Positions 41,298-50,074 of a DNA stretch of 64,000 bases are shown here, piece after piece. Within the stretch, counting starts at the first letter, position 1, and the number at the start of each line of letters is the position of its first letter. A program made the translations under genes and the position numbers. Source of the DNA: Amycolatopsis sp. NBC_01480. GTDB lineage: Bacteria; Actinomycetota; Actinomycetes; Mycobacteriales; Pseudonocardiaceae. The stretch is from positions 1,798,001 to 1,862,000 of the forward strand of contig NZ_CP109442.1 of assembly GCF_036227205.1 (NCBI RefSeq), in the 5' to 3' direction. The notes beneath the pieces are model-generated. The model worked only from the letters and a program-made list of their open reading frames with translations, was not told where the DNA came from and searched no databases.

Positions 41298-42275
41298 ATG
41301 CACACTGTCGCCGTGCTCGCGTTGGACGGGTTCGTCCCCTTCGATCTGGCCACCCCGCTGGAGGTGTTCGCGCGCACCCGGCTGCCCGACGGGCGCACGC
41401 CGTACCGGGTGCGGGTCTGCGGGATGACCACGACCGTCGAGTCGGAGTCGTTCACCCTCACCCCGCGCCACAGCCTGGCCGCGCTCGCCGAGGCGGACAC
41501 CATCATCCTGCCGGGCTGCGCGGACCCGGCCGCGCCCGTGCCCGGCGAGGTGATCGAGGCCCTGCGCGCGGCGGCCGCCCACGGCACGCGCCTCGCGTCG
41601 ATCTGCACCGGCGCGTTCATCCTGGCCGCCACGGGATTGCTCGACGGCGGCCGCGCGACCACGCACTGGCTCGCCGCCCCGGCGCTGGCCGCGGACCACC
41701 CGGAGATCGAGGTCGACCCGGACGTGCTCTACGTCGACAACGGCCAGTTCCTCACCTCGGCGGGCGCCGCGGCCGGGCTGGACCTCTGCCTGCACCTGAT
41801 CCGCCGCGACCACGGCTCGGCCGTCGCCGCCGACTGCGCGCGCCTTTCGGTGATGCCGCTGGAACGCGAGGGCGGCCAGGCGCAGTTCATCGTGCACGAG
41901 CAGCCGCCGGCTCCGCAGGGTTCGGTGCTGGAGCCGTTGCTGGCGTGGCTGGAGGACAACACCGCGCGCGAGCTGACGCTGGAAGACATCGCGGTCCAGG
42001 CCCGGATGTCGACGCGCACGCTGAATCGCCGTTTCCGCGAGCAGGTCGGGACCACGCCGCTGCAATGGCTGCACCGCGCCCGCGTCCGCCAGGCCCAGTA
42101 CCTGCTGGAAGCGACCGGGCACTCGGTCGACCGCATCGCCGACCAGGTGGGCTTCGGCTCGGTCACCGCGTTCCGGGAACGGTTCAAGCGCGTGGTCGGC
42201 ACGAGCCCGCAGGCTTACCGGACGGCGTTCCGCAATCCGTCGCAAGCCGAGTTGGTCCGGTTAGGACAGTCCTGA
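41298..42275 (+). CDS. GlxA-family AraC-type regulator
   Basis: A protein of 325 residues. Residues 1-165 are a DJ-1/PfpI-like domain with Cys in SICTGAFILAATGLL, the GlxA-family ligand domain. Residues about 215-320 form two AraC helix-turn-helix units (LEDIAVQARMSTRTLNRRF and VDRIADQVGFGSVTAFRERF). Family members often control amino-acid, betaine or aldehyde metabolism. The 3' end is four bases from the convergent HxlR gene. It lacks a neighbour that would indicate its regulon. Confidence 0.85.
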   Translation: MHTVAVLALDGFVPFDLATPLEVFARTRLPDGRTPYRVRVCGMTTTVESESFTLTPRHSLAALAEADTIILPGCADPAAPVPGEVIEALRAAAAHGTRLASICTGAFILAATGLLDGGRATTHWLAAPALAADHPEIEVDPDVLYVDNGQFLTSAGAAAGLDLCLHLIRRDHGSAVAADCARLSVMPLEREGGQAQFIVHEQPPAPQGSVLEPLLAWLEDNTARELTLEDIAVQARMSTRTLNRRFREQVGTTPLQWLHRARVRQAQYLLEATGHSVDRIADQVGFGSVTAFRERFKRVVGTSPQAYRTAFRNPSQAELVRLGQS

Positions 42276-42279
42276 ACGG

Positions 42280-42732
42280 TCACTCCCCGGACGGCACGCG
42301 CTCGACGTGCGTGGCGGCACTGTCGAGCGTGACCCCGTCACGATCGAGCACCCGCACCACCGGCACCGCCTGACCAGTCGCGTCGTCGATCAGCGCGGAA
42401 TGCGCCTCACCGTCCGCGAAAGCGTTGCGCTCGCCCCACTGACGCAGGCTGACGATGACACCGAACAAGTCCCGGCCGCGCTCCGTGAGCCGGTACTCGG
42501 TCCGGGTGCCGGCGTCGTTGGGCACTGACGCCAGGATTCCCGAATCCACCAACGTCCGGAGCCGGTCACTGAGGATGTTGCGGGCCATGCCGAGGCTGCG
42601 CTGGAACTCCGTGAACCGGCGGGCGCCGTCGAAGGCGTCGCGCACGATCAGGAGCGACCAGCGGTCGCCGATCAGGTCCGCGGCCCTGGCCACGGGGCAC
42701 TGCGGGTCGGTCCAGTCCCGTCGATGGGTCAC
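42280..42732 (-). CDS. HxlR-family regulator
   Basis: A protein of 150 residues. The winged helix of the HxlR type spans about residues 12-105: DPQCPVARAADLIGDRWSLL, RRFTEFQRSLGMARNILSDR and the wing TRTEYRLTERG. One Cys near residue 12 is in the position used by redox-sensing members. It is divergent from the MFS transporter, with an intergenic region containing GAAAC (42759-42763) and GTTTC (42781-42785), a possible operator. It likely represses the transporter. Confidence 0.85.
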   Translation of the reverse strand: MTHRRDWTDPQCPVARAADLIGDRWSLLIVRDAFDGARRFTEFQRSLGMARNILSDRLRTLVDSGILASVPNDAGTRTEYRLTERGRDLFGVIVSLRQWGERNAFADGEAHSALIDDATGQAVPVVRVLDRDGVTLDSAATHVERVPSGE

Positions 42733-42814
42733 GCCACCGCTCCGATCGGTTGCATTTCGAAACTGAATGTCCTAACTTTGGTTTCAATCTACAACCAAGA
42801 CGAGGGGGATGGCC

Positions 42815-43999
42815 ATGGAACGGCCGGTGAAGGCCCTGCTGGCGACCATCTGCGCGGTCGCGGTGGCGAACGTCTACTACGCCCAGCCCCTGCTCGACCG
42901 CCTCGGCACCGAGCTGTCCATCCCCACCGGCGAACTCGGCTTCGTGGTCGGCGCCGGGCAGGTCGGCTACCTGCTCGGGCTCGTGGTCCTGCTTCCGTTG
43001 GGGGACCTGGTTTCCCGCCGGACGCTGACCGTCAGCCTGCTGGCCGCGACGGCCGCCGGGACCGGGCTGGCCGGGTTCTCCGCCAGCCGGGCCCTGCTCC
43101 TGATCGGGCTGCTGATCGCCGGGTTCTTCTCCGTGGTCGTGCAGGTCGCGGTCGCCTACGCCGCGGCACTGAGCGACCCGGCCGAGCGCGGCCGCACCAT
43201 CGGCGCCGTGACCAGCGGGGTGGTGGTCGGGATCATCCTGGCCCGGACGGTCTCCGGGACCGTCGCGGATCTGGCCGGCTGGCGCGCCGTTTACCTCGGC
43301 ACCGCAGTGCTTTCCCTCGCGCTGACCGCGCTGGCCTTCACCCGGCTCCCGGCCGAAACCCGGACGGTGGCCAACCCGGCGCGGACCTACGTCACGGCAC
43401 TGGCATCGGTCGGAGTGCTCACCCTGACCAATCGGGTCTTCCGCGTCCGCGCCGTGATGACGCTGTTCCTGTTCGCCTCGTTCGGCGTGCTGTGGAGCGG
43501 GATTTCGTTGCCGCTGAGCGGATCGCCGTGGCACCTGTCCACCAGCGAGATCGGCCTGTTCGGGATTGCGGGCCTCGCCGGGACACTCGGCGCGGCCCGC
43601 GCCGGCGCCTGGTCCGACCGCGGCCACGGCGGCGCGCTGACCGCCGTGGCGCTGGCCGTGCTCATCGGATCCTGGGCGGCGACCGAGTCGGCCCCGCGAT
43701 CACTGGTCCTGCTGGCGCTCGGCGTTGTCCTGCTCGACGCGGCCGTCCAAGCCGTCCACGTCACCAGCCAGAACCAGATCGTCGCCACCCGGCCCGCCGC
43801 GAGCAGCCGCCTGATCGGCAGCTACATGGTGTTCTACTCGGTCGGCAGCGCGCTCGGCGCCGTCACCGCGACCACGCTTTACGCCGCGTCGGGCTGGGCG
43901 GCGGTCAGCACCGCCGGCGCCCTCTATGCGGTGGCGGCGCTGGCGGTCTGGACGGTCGGCCGGCTTCAGATGACGATGACCCGGCGTCCGCGCGTGTGA
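42815..43999 (+). CDS. MFS transporter
   Basis: A protein of 394 residues with about 12 membrane helices. The loop between helices 2 and 3 reads PLGDLVSRRTL, the major-facilitator signature. Helix 1 begins VAVANVYYAQPLLDRLG, typical of DHA1-type efflux pumps. The ATG at 42815 has GAGGGGG at six bases; the ATG at 42809 lies too close to it. It is divergent from the HxlR gene, suggesting inducible efflux. Its 3' end overlaps the convergent quinone oxidoreductase gene by 34 bp. Confidence 0.85.
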   Translation: MERPVKALLATICAVAVANVYYAQPLLDRLGTELSIPTGELGFVVGAGQVGYLLGLVVLLPLGDLVSRRTLTVSLLAATAAGTGLAGFSASRALLLIGLLIAGFFSVVVQVAVAYAAALSDPAERGRTIGAVTSGVVVGIILARTVSGTVADLAGWRAVYLGTAVLSLALTALAFTRLPAETRTVANPARTYVTALASVGVLTLTNRVFRVRAVMTLFLFASFGVLWSGISLPLSGSPWHLSTSEIGLFGIAGLAGTLGAARAGAWSDRGHGGALTAVALAVLIGSWAATESAPRSLVLLALGVVLLDAAVQAVHVTSQNQIVATRPAASSRLIGSYMVFYSVGSALGAVTATTLYAASGWAAVSTAGALYAVAALAVWTVGRLQMTMTRRPRV

Positions 44000-44859
44000 C
44001 CGGCGTGGCTGTCGACGTGCGCCGCCGCGGCGTCCGCGAGCGAGTACGACTTCTCCACCGGGATGTGGAGTTTTCCTTGTGAGATCAGGCTTGCCGCCTC
44101 GACGAGCGCGTCCGGCACACTCCCGGCCACGCCGGAGAACCGGACACCGAGCTCCGGCGCGCCGAGGTCGGCGATGGTCAGCACCTTGCGCGGATCCCCG
44201 GTCAGCTCGACGAGTTCGCGGATCACCCCCGAACCGGCCAGGTCCAACGCCGCGTCGACCGGGCCGAGCCGGCGCACGCGTTCGACCCAGCCCTCGCCGT
44301 ACGTCGTGGCGACGGCGCCCAGGCTCCGCAGGTAGTCCTGGTTCGCGGCCCCGGCCGTGCCGATCACCGTGATGCCGCGTTCGCGGGCGATCTGCAGCAG
44401 CGCCGAGCCGACTCCGCCGGACGCGCCGCTGACCAGCAGCGTCTGCCCGGGCCGCACCCCGACCTCGCGCAGGAGGCGCAGCGCCGTCTCCACCACCGAC
44501 GGGTACCCGGCCGCTTCCTCGAACGTCAGCCCCTCGGGCATCCGGGCCCAGGCCGACAGCACGGCGAACTCGGCGTAGGTGTCGGCGCCTTCCCCGAACA
44601 CGCGATCACCGACCTCGATTCCTTCAACGCCCGCACCGATTTCGTCCACCACTCCGGCCGCGTCGATCCCGACGCCGGAAGGCAGTTCCGTCGGATGGGC
44701 GCCCAGAACCTGGCCTTCCCGAACCCTCCAGTCGACGGGGTTCACGCCCGCCGCCCGCACGGCGATGCGCACCTGGCCGGGTCCCGCGTGGGGCTCCTCG
44801 GCGTCTTCGAGGCGCAGGACTTCCGGACCGCCGAACTCGGCGAAGCTCACTCTCTTCAT
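43966..44859 (-). CDS. NADP-dependent quinone oxidoreductase-like protein (MDR family)
   Basis: An enzyme of 297 residues of the zinc-independent medium-chain dehydrogenase type. N-terminal GroES-like part (PGQVRIAVRAAGVNPVDWRV), then the Rossmann motif LLVSGASGGVGSALLQIA. No catalytic or structural zinc Cys cluster is seen. It probably reduces quinones or enones. It is divergent from a TetR gene and shares a palindromic operator with it. The 3' end overlaps the MFS gene. Confidence 0.85.
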   Translation of the reverse strand: MKRVSFAEFGGPEVLRLEDAEEPHAGPGQVRIAVRAAGVNPVDWRVREGQVLGAHPTELPSGVGIDAAGVVDEIGAGVEGIEVGDRVFGEGADTYAEFAVLSAWARMPEGLTFEEAAGYPSVVETALRLLREVGVRPGQTLLVSGASGGVGSALLQIARERGITVIGTAGAANQDYLRSLGAVATTYGEGWVERVRRLGPVDAALDLAGSGVIRELVELTGDPRKVLTIADLGAPELGVRFSGVAGSVPDALVEAASLISQGKLHIPVEKSYSLADAAAAHVDSHAGHTRGRRVIVI

Positions 44860-44873
44860 GCCTTCGAACGTAG

Positions 44874-44888
44874 CACTAACGGTTAGTG
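44874..44888. promoter_or_regulatory. TetR-type operator CACTAAC-G-GTTAGTG
   Basis: Perfect seven-base arms around a single G, lying 14 bp from the oxidoreductase start and 24 bp from the divergent tetR start. ACTAAC/GTTAGT palindromes are common operators of TetR repressors of oxidoreductases. The tetR -10 TAGTGT (44901-44906) lies six bases before its ATG. Confidence 0.7.
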
Positions 44889-44912
44889 TTTTGCATCTGG
44901 TAGTGTCAGATC

Positions 44913-45506
44913 ATGACCACGCCGCCCGGACGCCGTGAGCGCAAGAAGGCCGCGACCCGGCAGAAGATCGCCGACACCGCGCTGCGGCTCTTCGCCGAGC
45001 GCGGGTACGACGCAGTGGGCATCCGCGACGTGGCCGCCGAGGCCGACGTCGCCGTCACCACGCTGTTTTCCCACTTCGCCTCCAAAGAGGCCCTGGTGTT
45101 CGAGCAGGACGAAGACTTCGAGCTGCGCCTCACGCGGGCGGTCACCGACCGGGCGCCGGACGATCCGCCGATCCCCGCGCTGCGCCACGAGATCCACGCC
45201 CTGGTGCGACATTGCGCGGCGGACAGCACCAATCCGCTCTGGCGCATGATCGACGGGTCACCGGCGCTGCGGAAGTACGAGGAGTCGATGCGGCTACGTC
45301 ACGCGGAGTCGCTGGCCACGGCCATGGCCGCCGACCCCAGTCTGGGACTGACCACAACCGCGGCCCGGACGATCGCGCGGTTCGTGATCGACGCCTATTC
45401 GCTGGCCCGCGAGGCAGCCGACCCGGACACCGCGGTGGACGAGATCTTCCGGATGATCGAGGCGGCCTGGGCCGTCGCCGGCGCGCGGGAAACCGTTACG
45501 CCCTAA
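44913..45506 (+). CDS. TetR-family repressor
   Basis: A protein of 197 residues. Helix-turn-helix at about 30-50 (VGIRDVAAEADVAVTTLFSH), preceded by an Arg/Lys-rich N-terminus, then a helical ligand domain. It is divergent from the quinone oxidoreductase with a perfect palindrome between, so it likely represses both. The ATG is six bases after TAGTGT, without a ribosome site, so the transcript may be leaderless. The stop overlaps the convergent membrane-protein gene by three bases. Confidence 0.85.
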   Translation: MTTPPGRRERKKAATRQKIADTALRLFAERGYDAVGIRDVAAEADVAVTTLFSHFASKEALVFEQDEDFELRLTRAVTDRAPDDPPIPALRHEIHALVRHCAADSTNPLWRMIDGSPALRKYEESMRLRHAESLATAMAADPSLGLTTTAARTIARFVIDAYSLAREAADPDTAVDEIFRMIEAAWAVAGARETVTP

Positions 45507-46354
45507 GGCTTCTTCGGGTGGTTCGCGTCGTATTCGTGGACCGCCGAGCGCTGGGTGCGGGTGCGCAGGAGCACCTCTTCCGGCTCGTCGTCCACGTCGT
45601 TCAGGCCGAGTTCCACCGCGCGGCGGATCTGCTCCCGGTTTTCGCGCACGACCGAAGAGAAGAAGTCGTCGATGCGGGGGTCCAGCAGGACCTCCAGCAG
45701 CACCCGGAACGACGTGTCCACGGTGGCGCGCACGATCTCGTCGTGGAAGGGCAGCCGCTTGAGCCGGCCCAGCTGCGGGTCCTCCGACAGCTTCTCGGTG
45801 ATGATGGACCGCAGCTCGACCTTGTTCTCGTTCAAGGACTTCGCCAGGTTCTCCGGGTAGTTGCCGGTCTCCAGCACCTTCACGACCTCGTCCAGCACCG
45901 CGACGGTGATCGGCTTCTTGATGGCGCGCACGATCGGCTCGGACAGCTTGTCGACAAGCCGGTAAGTGAACTGCTCGCCCACAGCGCGGTCCGCGCCCCG
46001 GCCGATCCGGATCAGCAGCAGGAGCACCACCAGCACGTGATGCTGCGCGACGAAGTTCGGATGCGCGATCGGGATCATCGCGAACACCTCGTACCAGTTG
46101 CGCGCGATGAACGCCGCGCGCCAGCCGACCTTGCGCCAGCGCCAGAGGAAGTGCAGCAGGAAGATCCCGCACACCACGCAGTCGACGGTGAACAGCCACT
46201 GCCCGTCGCCGCCGGTCTGCGGGGTGAGCAGCAGGTAGACCGGCAGCCCGACGGAGATGAGGGCGAGCACGAACATCACCCAGTCGTCCGTGTGCACGTT
46301 GCCGGGGAGGATCCCGCTGTTCAGCTCGTGCTCCCGCGGGCGGGTGGTGGTCAT
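45503..46354 (-). CDS. Membrane protein resembling ion-transport family
   Basis: A protein of 283 residues. The N-terminal half holds about three or four membrane helices (WVMFVLALISVGLPVYLLL, WLFTVDCVVCGIFLLHFL, then HVLVVLLLLIRIG), like the voltage-sensor half of ion-transport proteins, but no pore selectivity motif is visible. The C-terminal half is soluble and helical (KLSEPIVRAIKKPITVAVLD to NDVDDEPEE). The ATG at 46354 follows GGAGAAGGC; the longer upstream frame is Arg/Pro shadow. Function unknown; transport is only suggested. Confidence 0.65.
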   Translation of the reverse strand: MTTTRPREHELNSGILPGNVHTDDWVMFVLALISVGLPVYLLLTPQTGGDGQWLFTVDCVVCGIFLLHFLWRWRKVGWRAAFIARNWYEVFAMIPIAHPNFVAQHHVLVVLLLLIRIGRGADRAVGEQFTYRLVDKLSEPIVRAIKKPITVAVLDEVVKVLETGNYPENLAKSLNENKVELRSIITEKLSEDPQLGRLKRLPFHDEIVRATVDTSFRVLLEVLLDPRIDDFFSSVVRENREQIRRAVELGLNDVDDEPEEVLLRTRTQRSAVHEYDANHPKKP

Positions 46355-46407
46355 GCCTTCTCCAGTGGTCAACGGGGAGCGTCGAACGCGGTATCGCCCG
46401 ATCATGG

Positions 46408-46560
46408 CACGCCACGCTGACCACAGCCGCGCGACACCGCGCGGGCGGCGACCCGGCGAAGATCTACCCGCACACCAAGCTGGACGGCACGCCGACGAAA
46501 ACCGGCAGCCGCTGGGCCCGCTCGCGGCGAATCGGCGGCGGGGAATGCGCCCCAATGATG
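46408..46560 (+). pseudogene. Possible coding remnant abutting the insertion sequence
   Basis: One frame here reads GGDPAKIYPHTKLDGTPT and then KTGSRWARSRRIGGG, with almost every third base G or C and with Lys, Tyr and His that are rare in shadow frames. It has no start codon, no ribosome site, and runs straight into the IS110-family element at about 46567. It may be the 5' or internal fragment of a gene cut by the insertion. I cannot name the parent gene. Confidence 0.3.
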
Positions 46561-46567
46561 CTCCTAT

Positions 46568-47820
46568 GGTTGGTCAAGGGGTGAGGTGTTGGAGGGCGGC
46601 GAGGTCTGCTGTGAGGTGTGGGTAGATGTTGCGGGCGATGTAGCGTTTGAGTTTGCGGATGATGTGTTTTCCGTTGCTGCGGTTGGGTGTTCGGTGTGTG
46701 GTGACGTAGTCGCGGGTGGGTTGGTGGGTGGCCATGCGGGTGATGGTGATGCGGTAGAGGGCGGCGTTGGCGTGGCGGTCGCCGCCGCGGTTGAGTCGGT
46801 GCCGGTCGGTGAGGCCTGAGCTGGCTTGGTGGGGTGCGGTGCCGGTGAGCATGGCGAAGGCGGGTTCGCTGCGGAGGCGGTCGGGGTTGTTGCCGGCGGT
46901 GATGAGCAGTTGGCCGGTGGTGTCGGGGCCGAGGCCGTGCTGGGCGAGGGTGCGGGGCGCGATGAGGGTGATCAGGGCGGTGAGCTGGGTGTTGAGCCGG
47001 GTGACGGCCTGGTCGTAGTGGCTGATCATGGTGGCGAGATCGTGCAGCGCGATGCGGGTGGCGGTGCCGGCGTCGAGCAGGGCGTGGGCGAGGCCGGTGC
47101 CGGTGTTGTCGGTGCCGGGCAGGGCCAGGCAGGCTGCCAGCAGCCGTGCCGGGGTGAGTCCGGTGAGCTGTTCGCGCAGATCGTCGGGTGCGGTGACGAG
47201 CAGGGCGCGCAGGGTGTTCCAGGCGGCGGTGCGGGCTTTGATCCAGGTGTCGCGGGTGCCGCGCAGCACCCGCACCGACTCGATCGGGCCGGTGCGGAGT
47301 TTAGGGGCGGCGGTGGCGTCGCCGGACTGCGTCGCCGCGGCGGCGCTGATCGCGTCCAGCGGGTCTGTCTTGCCTTGCCGGCGTCGTTTCTGCCGGTTCG
47401 GCCGGTTGACCTCCACCACCCGGACGTGCTCACCGGTCAGGTAGCGGGTCAGCCCGGCCCCGTAGGAGCCGGTGCCCTCCACCCCGACCGCGGTGACCGT
47501 GCCGAAGCCACGCAACCAGGCCAGCAGTGCCTGGTAGCCGGCACCGGTCGCGGCGAACCGGCGGGTGCCCAGCACCTGCCCGAGCGTGTTCTTCACCGCG
47601 GCCCAGTGGAAGTCACGATGGGTGTCCACCCCCGCCGTGATCACCTGCCCGGTGGCCGCGGCATCGGCTGTGACAGGGGCGGGCTGGGTTTTACCGGGGA
47701 GTTTTGCCATGCTGGTCGTGTCGTTCCTTCTCGGATGGTTCTGGGCGGGCAACGGCACCCCACCGAACCGCGGTGAGCGGACAACACTGTGATCAGCGGC
47801 CTGCGGCTACAGGCTCCTAT
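46568..47820. mobile_element. IS110-family insertion sequence (boundaries tentative)
   Basis: The unit holds one transposase gene on the minus strand and a non-coding stretch upstream of it. GCTCCTAT occurs at 46560-46567 and again at 47813-47820, a possible flanking core repeat of the short kind left by IS110 recombinases. No terminal inverted repeats are seen, as usual for this family. Stem-forming sequence (GGCCTGCGG to CAGGCTCC, and CCCGGTG to CACCGGG farther out) lies beyond the transposase start, so the true right end could be as far as about 47930. Confidence 0.6.
46574..47710 (-). CDS. IS110-family transposase (DEDD recombinase)
   Basis: A recombinase of 378 residues from the ATG at 47710, or 394 from the GTG at 47758. 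The N-terminal RuvC-like domain carries the acidic DEDD set: GVDTHRDFH, VEGTGSYG, and KTDPLDA. The C-terminal domain has the Ser-containing transposase_20 region (FAMLTGTAPHQASSGLTDRH). The gene looks intact, so the element could be active. Both candidate starts have poor ribosome sites. IS110 enzymes are guided by a bridge RNA encoded in the non-coding end; here that would be 47711-47930. Confidence 0.88.
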   Translation of the reverse strand: MAKLPGKTQPAPVTADAAATGQVITAGVDTHRDFHWAAVKNTLGQVLGTRRFAATGAGYQALLAWLRGFGTVTAVGVEGTGSYGAGLTRYLTGEHVRVVEVNRPNRQKRRRQGKTDPLDAISAAAATQSGDATAAPKLRTGPIESVRVLRGTRDTWIKARTAAWNTLRALLVTAPDDLREQLTGLTPARLLAACLALPGTDNTGTGLAHALLDAGTATRIALHDLATMISHYDQAVTRLNTQLTALITLIAPRTLAQHGLGPDTTGQLLITAGNNPDRLRSEPAFAMLTGTAPHQASSGLTDRHRLNRGGDRHANAALYRITITRMATHQPTRDYVTTHRTPNRSNGKHIIRKLKRYIARNIYPHLTADLAALQHLTP

Positions 47821-47977
47821 CAGGTCACACACCCCGCACCCGGTGAGGCAAGCGGGACCACCGGGCCGGCCGACAGATCATTGGACAGACACCAACGGTC
47901 AGTGGCATACAGAGTCACACCGGCCCGGTGACCCCACCCCCACATCCTCACAGTGGCGTTCGGTGTGTGGAATCGAG

Positions 47978-48129
47978 GCTGGGCGCGGAGCGCCTCCGTT
48001 GAGGGTGGTGGTGGGGCAGGGCTGGAGCACCCAATGCCGCATTGGGTGCGTTGAACAAGGGCTGGGCGCGGAGCGCCTCCGTTGAGGGTGGCGGCGGGGC
48101 AGGGCCGGAGCACCCAATGCGGCATTGGG
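47978..48129. repeat. 83-bp tandem duplication with internal palindromes
   Basis: Two copies offset by 83 bp start at CTGGGCGCGGAGCGCCTCC (47979 and 48062), continue through GTTGAGGGTGG and GGGGCAGGG, and end at a palindrome. Copy 1 has an 11-bp perfect stem (GCACCCAATGC, 48027-48037 with 48039-48049); copy 2 keeps CCCAATGC/GCATTGGG. They differ at a handful of positions. The hairpins may terminate the DUF4232 gene. The rest of 47821-48134 shows no gene. Confidence 0.75.
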
Positions 48130-48134
48130 GCGGA

Positions 48135-48665
48135 TCAGCGAACGGGGGCAGCGCCCGCCGTCACGGGGCCGACGGTCAGGCTGTGCGCGTCGGCGGAGTT
48201 GTCGAGCGGGCCCTGGTTCCAGGGCAGCGTGATGTGCGGGTCGGAGTCGGTGCCGCGCGGGTCGGTGGTGCCGGGCGCGGTGACGGTGACGCTCGAGGGG
48301 TGCGCCTGGTTCTCCGGCGCCTCGATTCCGGTCCAGTGCAACAACATCGTGGCCGCCTGGCCGTCGGCGATGGTCACCGTCGGCGCGAGGTCGGTCGCGA
48401 GCGTCACGGTGATGCCGTCGGCGCCGGTGAGCGCGACGGGCAGCGCGCCCTGGAAGTTGCAGGACACCCCGGGCTTGGCGGTGAACTGCACGTACGCGTA
48501 CCGCTGGCCGGCGCCCGGGTCACCGGCGAGCAGCGCGGTGTCGACCTGCCCGGCGGTGCAGCGGTAGTCGGTCGGCATCGCGGACGCCGTGCCGGCACCC
48601 GCGAAAACCGCGGTGGCCCCGGCGATCGCGGCCACGGCGGCGAGGTGGCGAAGTCCGATGGTCAT
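48135..48665 (-). CDS. Secreted DUF4232 protein
   Basis: A protein of 176 residues with a signal peptide ending at GTASAMP (about residue 29). The mature part matches the DUF4232 pattern: Cys early (YRCTAGQ), Tyr-rich strand (RYAYVQFT), a second Cys (SCNFQGALPVAL) able to form a disulfide with the first, and late LHWTGIEAP. The fold is a secreted beta-sandwich of unknown role, common in actinomycetes. Confidence 0.75.
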   Translation of the reverse strand: MTIGLRHLAAVAAIAGATAVFAGAGTASAMPTDYRCTAGQVDTALLAGDPGAGQRYAYVQFTAKPGVSCNFQGALPVALTGADGITVTLATDLAPTVTIADGQAATMLLHWTGIEAPENQAHPSSVTVTAPGTTDPRGTDSDPHITLPWNQGPLDNSADAHSLTVGPVTAGAAPVR

Positions 48666-48896
48666 GGTCAGTGTTCCTCCTCTTCGCGAGCGGACGATCC
48701 GCCCGCCGCGCGACCGGCGGTGATTCTTTCATCACCCGGCGCGCTCACTCGTGAAATATGCCCACCACTCGAACGGATTACCGCCGTAAGTGGGATTGGC
48801 CGCAAGGAGGCAACCCTGAGCGCCCGTGGACGTCCAGGACCTACGGACTTGTCACAAACTTGTTTGACCTCAGCGGAAAGCGCACGCGGAAAAGAA

Positions 48897-50015
48897 TCAG
48901 CTTCCAGTGAAGGAGTTGATCAAGGTGTGCGGGGTGCCTTCGCCCAGCATCAGGTAGAGATCGGCGGCCCCGCCATTGGCCGCGGCACTGCGCGCGAACA
49001 TGGCCTGCTCGTATTCGGTCAGCGCGGTCTCGACGTCGCCGGGAAACGCCGCGATCGCTTTGCCCAATTCGGCGCCGTCGTACAGAGCCAGGTTCGCGCC
49101 TTCGCCGTTAGGGGCCGCGAGATGTGCGGCGTCGCCGAGCAAGGTCACTCCCGGTGTCCGGTCCCATCGGTGCTCGACGGGCAGGGTGTGGATGTGACGC
49201 AGGACCGGCGCCGTCTCGCCGTCGGCGATCAGCGCGGTGAGCCGCGGCGCCCAGCCGTCGAACTCGTCCGCGATCCGGGCCGCGGCCGCGGCGGGATCGG
49301 TGAAATCGATGCCGGCAAACCAATCCAGCGGCCGGGCGAGCATGACCCAGGTGTGCAGATTCCCGTGGCGCTCCCGGTGGGCCAGGATCCCCCGGCCCGG
49401 CTCGAGCACCATCATCGCGCCGCCGCCGACGGTTTTCGCGCTGGTCGGGTGCCGGGTGTCGCCGTCGAACAGGTGGGTCTCGATGAACGAGATGCCGGTG
49501 TATTCGGGCACCGCACCGGAAACCAGTGACCGGACGCGGGACCAGGCGCCGTCCGCGCCGACCAGCAGGCTCGTGGTGACGGTGGCGCCGTCGGCGAAAC
49601 CCACCTCGTGACGGCCGTCGCCGAGCGCGCGCACACCGTCGACCTTGTGTCCCCAGTGGACAGTCCCGGCCGGGAGCGAGTCGAGCAGCAGCTGCCGCAG
49701 TTCACCGCGCTGCACCTCGGGATTACCGCCCGTGCCGTCGTCGGGTACGTCGAGCAGCAGGCTCCCGGTTCGATCCAGCAACCGCATCGCCTGCCGTCCC
49801 TCCAGGACGAGCTTGCGGAACTCCCCGGTCAGGCCCGCGGCCTCCAGCGCCGGCTGGCCGTTGTACCCGCGGATGTCGAGCAGCCCGCCCTGAGTGCGCG
49901 CCGAGGGCGACGTTTCCGCCTCGTAGACCGTGGCCGGAACGCCGTGGATGTGCAGCACCCGCGCCAGCATCAGACCGCCGAGGCCCGCGCCGATGATCGT
50001 GACCGGTGTGGTCAT
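48897..50015 (-). CDS. FAD-dependent monooxygenase, TetX-like aromatic hydroxylase
   Basis: An enzyme of 372 residues from the ATG at 50015, which follows GGGGAAGG. FAD motifs: VTIIGAGLGGLMLA at the N-terminus, LLVGADGAWSRVR in the middle, and GVTLLGDAAHLAAPNGEG near residue 290. A TetX-like N-terminal segment (ARTQGGLLDIRGYNGQPALE) supports hydroxylation of a polycyclic or aromatic compound, perhaps detoxification of an antibiotic. It is divergent from a TetR gene with two strong operators, so the substrate may also be the inducer. Its real substrate is unknown. Confidence 0.85.
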   Translation of the reverse strand: MTTPVTIIGAGLGGLMLARVLHIHGVPATVYEAETSPSARTQGGLLDIRGYNGQPALEAAGLTGEFRKLVLEGRQAMRLLDRTGSLLLDVPDDGTGGNPEVQRGELRQLLLDSLPAGTVHWGHKVDGVRALGDGRHEVGFADGATVTTSLLVGADGAWSRVRSLVSGAVPEYTGISFIETHLFDGDTRHPTSAKTVGGGAMMVLEPGRGILAHRERHGNLHTWVMLARPLDWFAGIDFTDPAAAAARIADEFDGWAPRLTALIADGETAPVLRHIHTLPVEHRWDRTPGVTLLGDAAHLAAPNGEGANLALYDGAELGKAIAAFPGDVETALTEYEQAMFARSAAANGGAADLYLMLGEGTPHTLINSFTGS

Positions 50016-50045
50016 GGTGTTCCTTCCCCAGCTCGCCGACCCCCG

Positions 50046-50062
50046 TTGGATCGTCACTCCAA
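50046..50062. promoter_or_regulatory. TetR operator, site 1
   Basis: TTGGATCGTCACTCCAA has five-base arms TTGGA/TCCAA with a seven-base spacer. It shares core and spacing with site 2. Confidence 0.65.
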
Positions 50063-50074
50063 TCAGGTTAGCAC

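Noticed and set aside
42759..42785. GAAAC...GTTTC as a firm HxlR operator
   Set aside because: Arms of only five bases with a 17-base spacer are too weak to list separately; mentioned with the regulator only.
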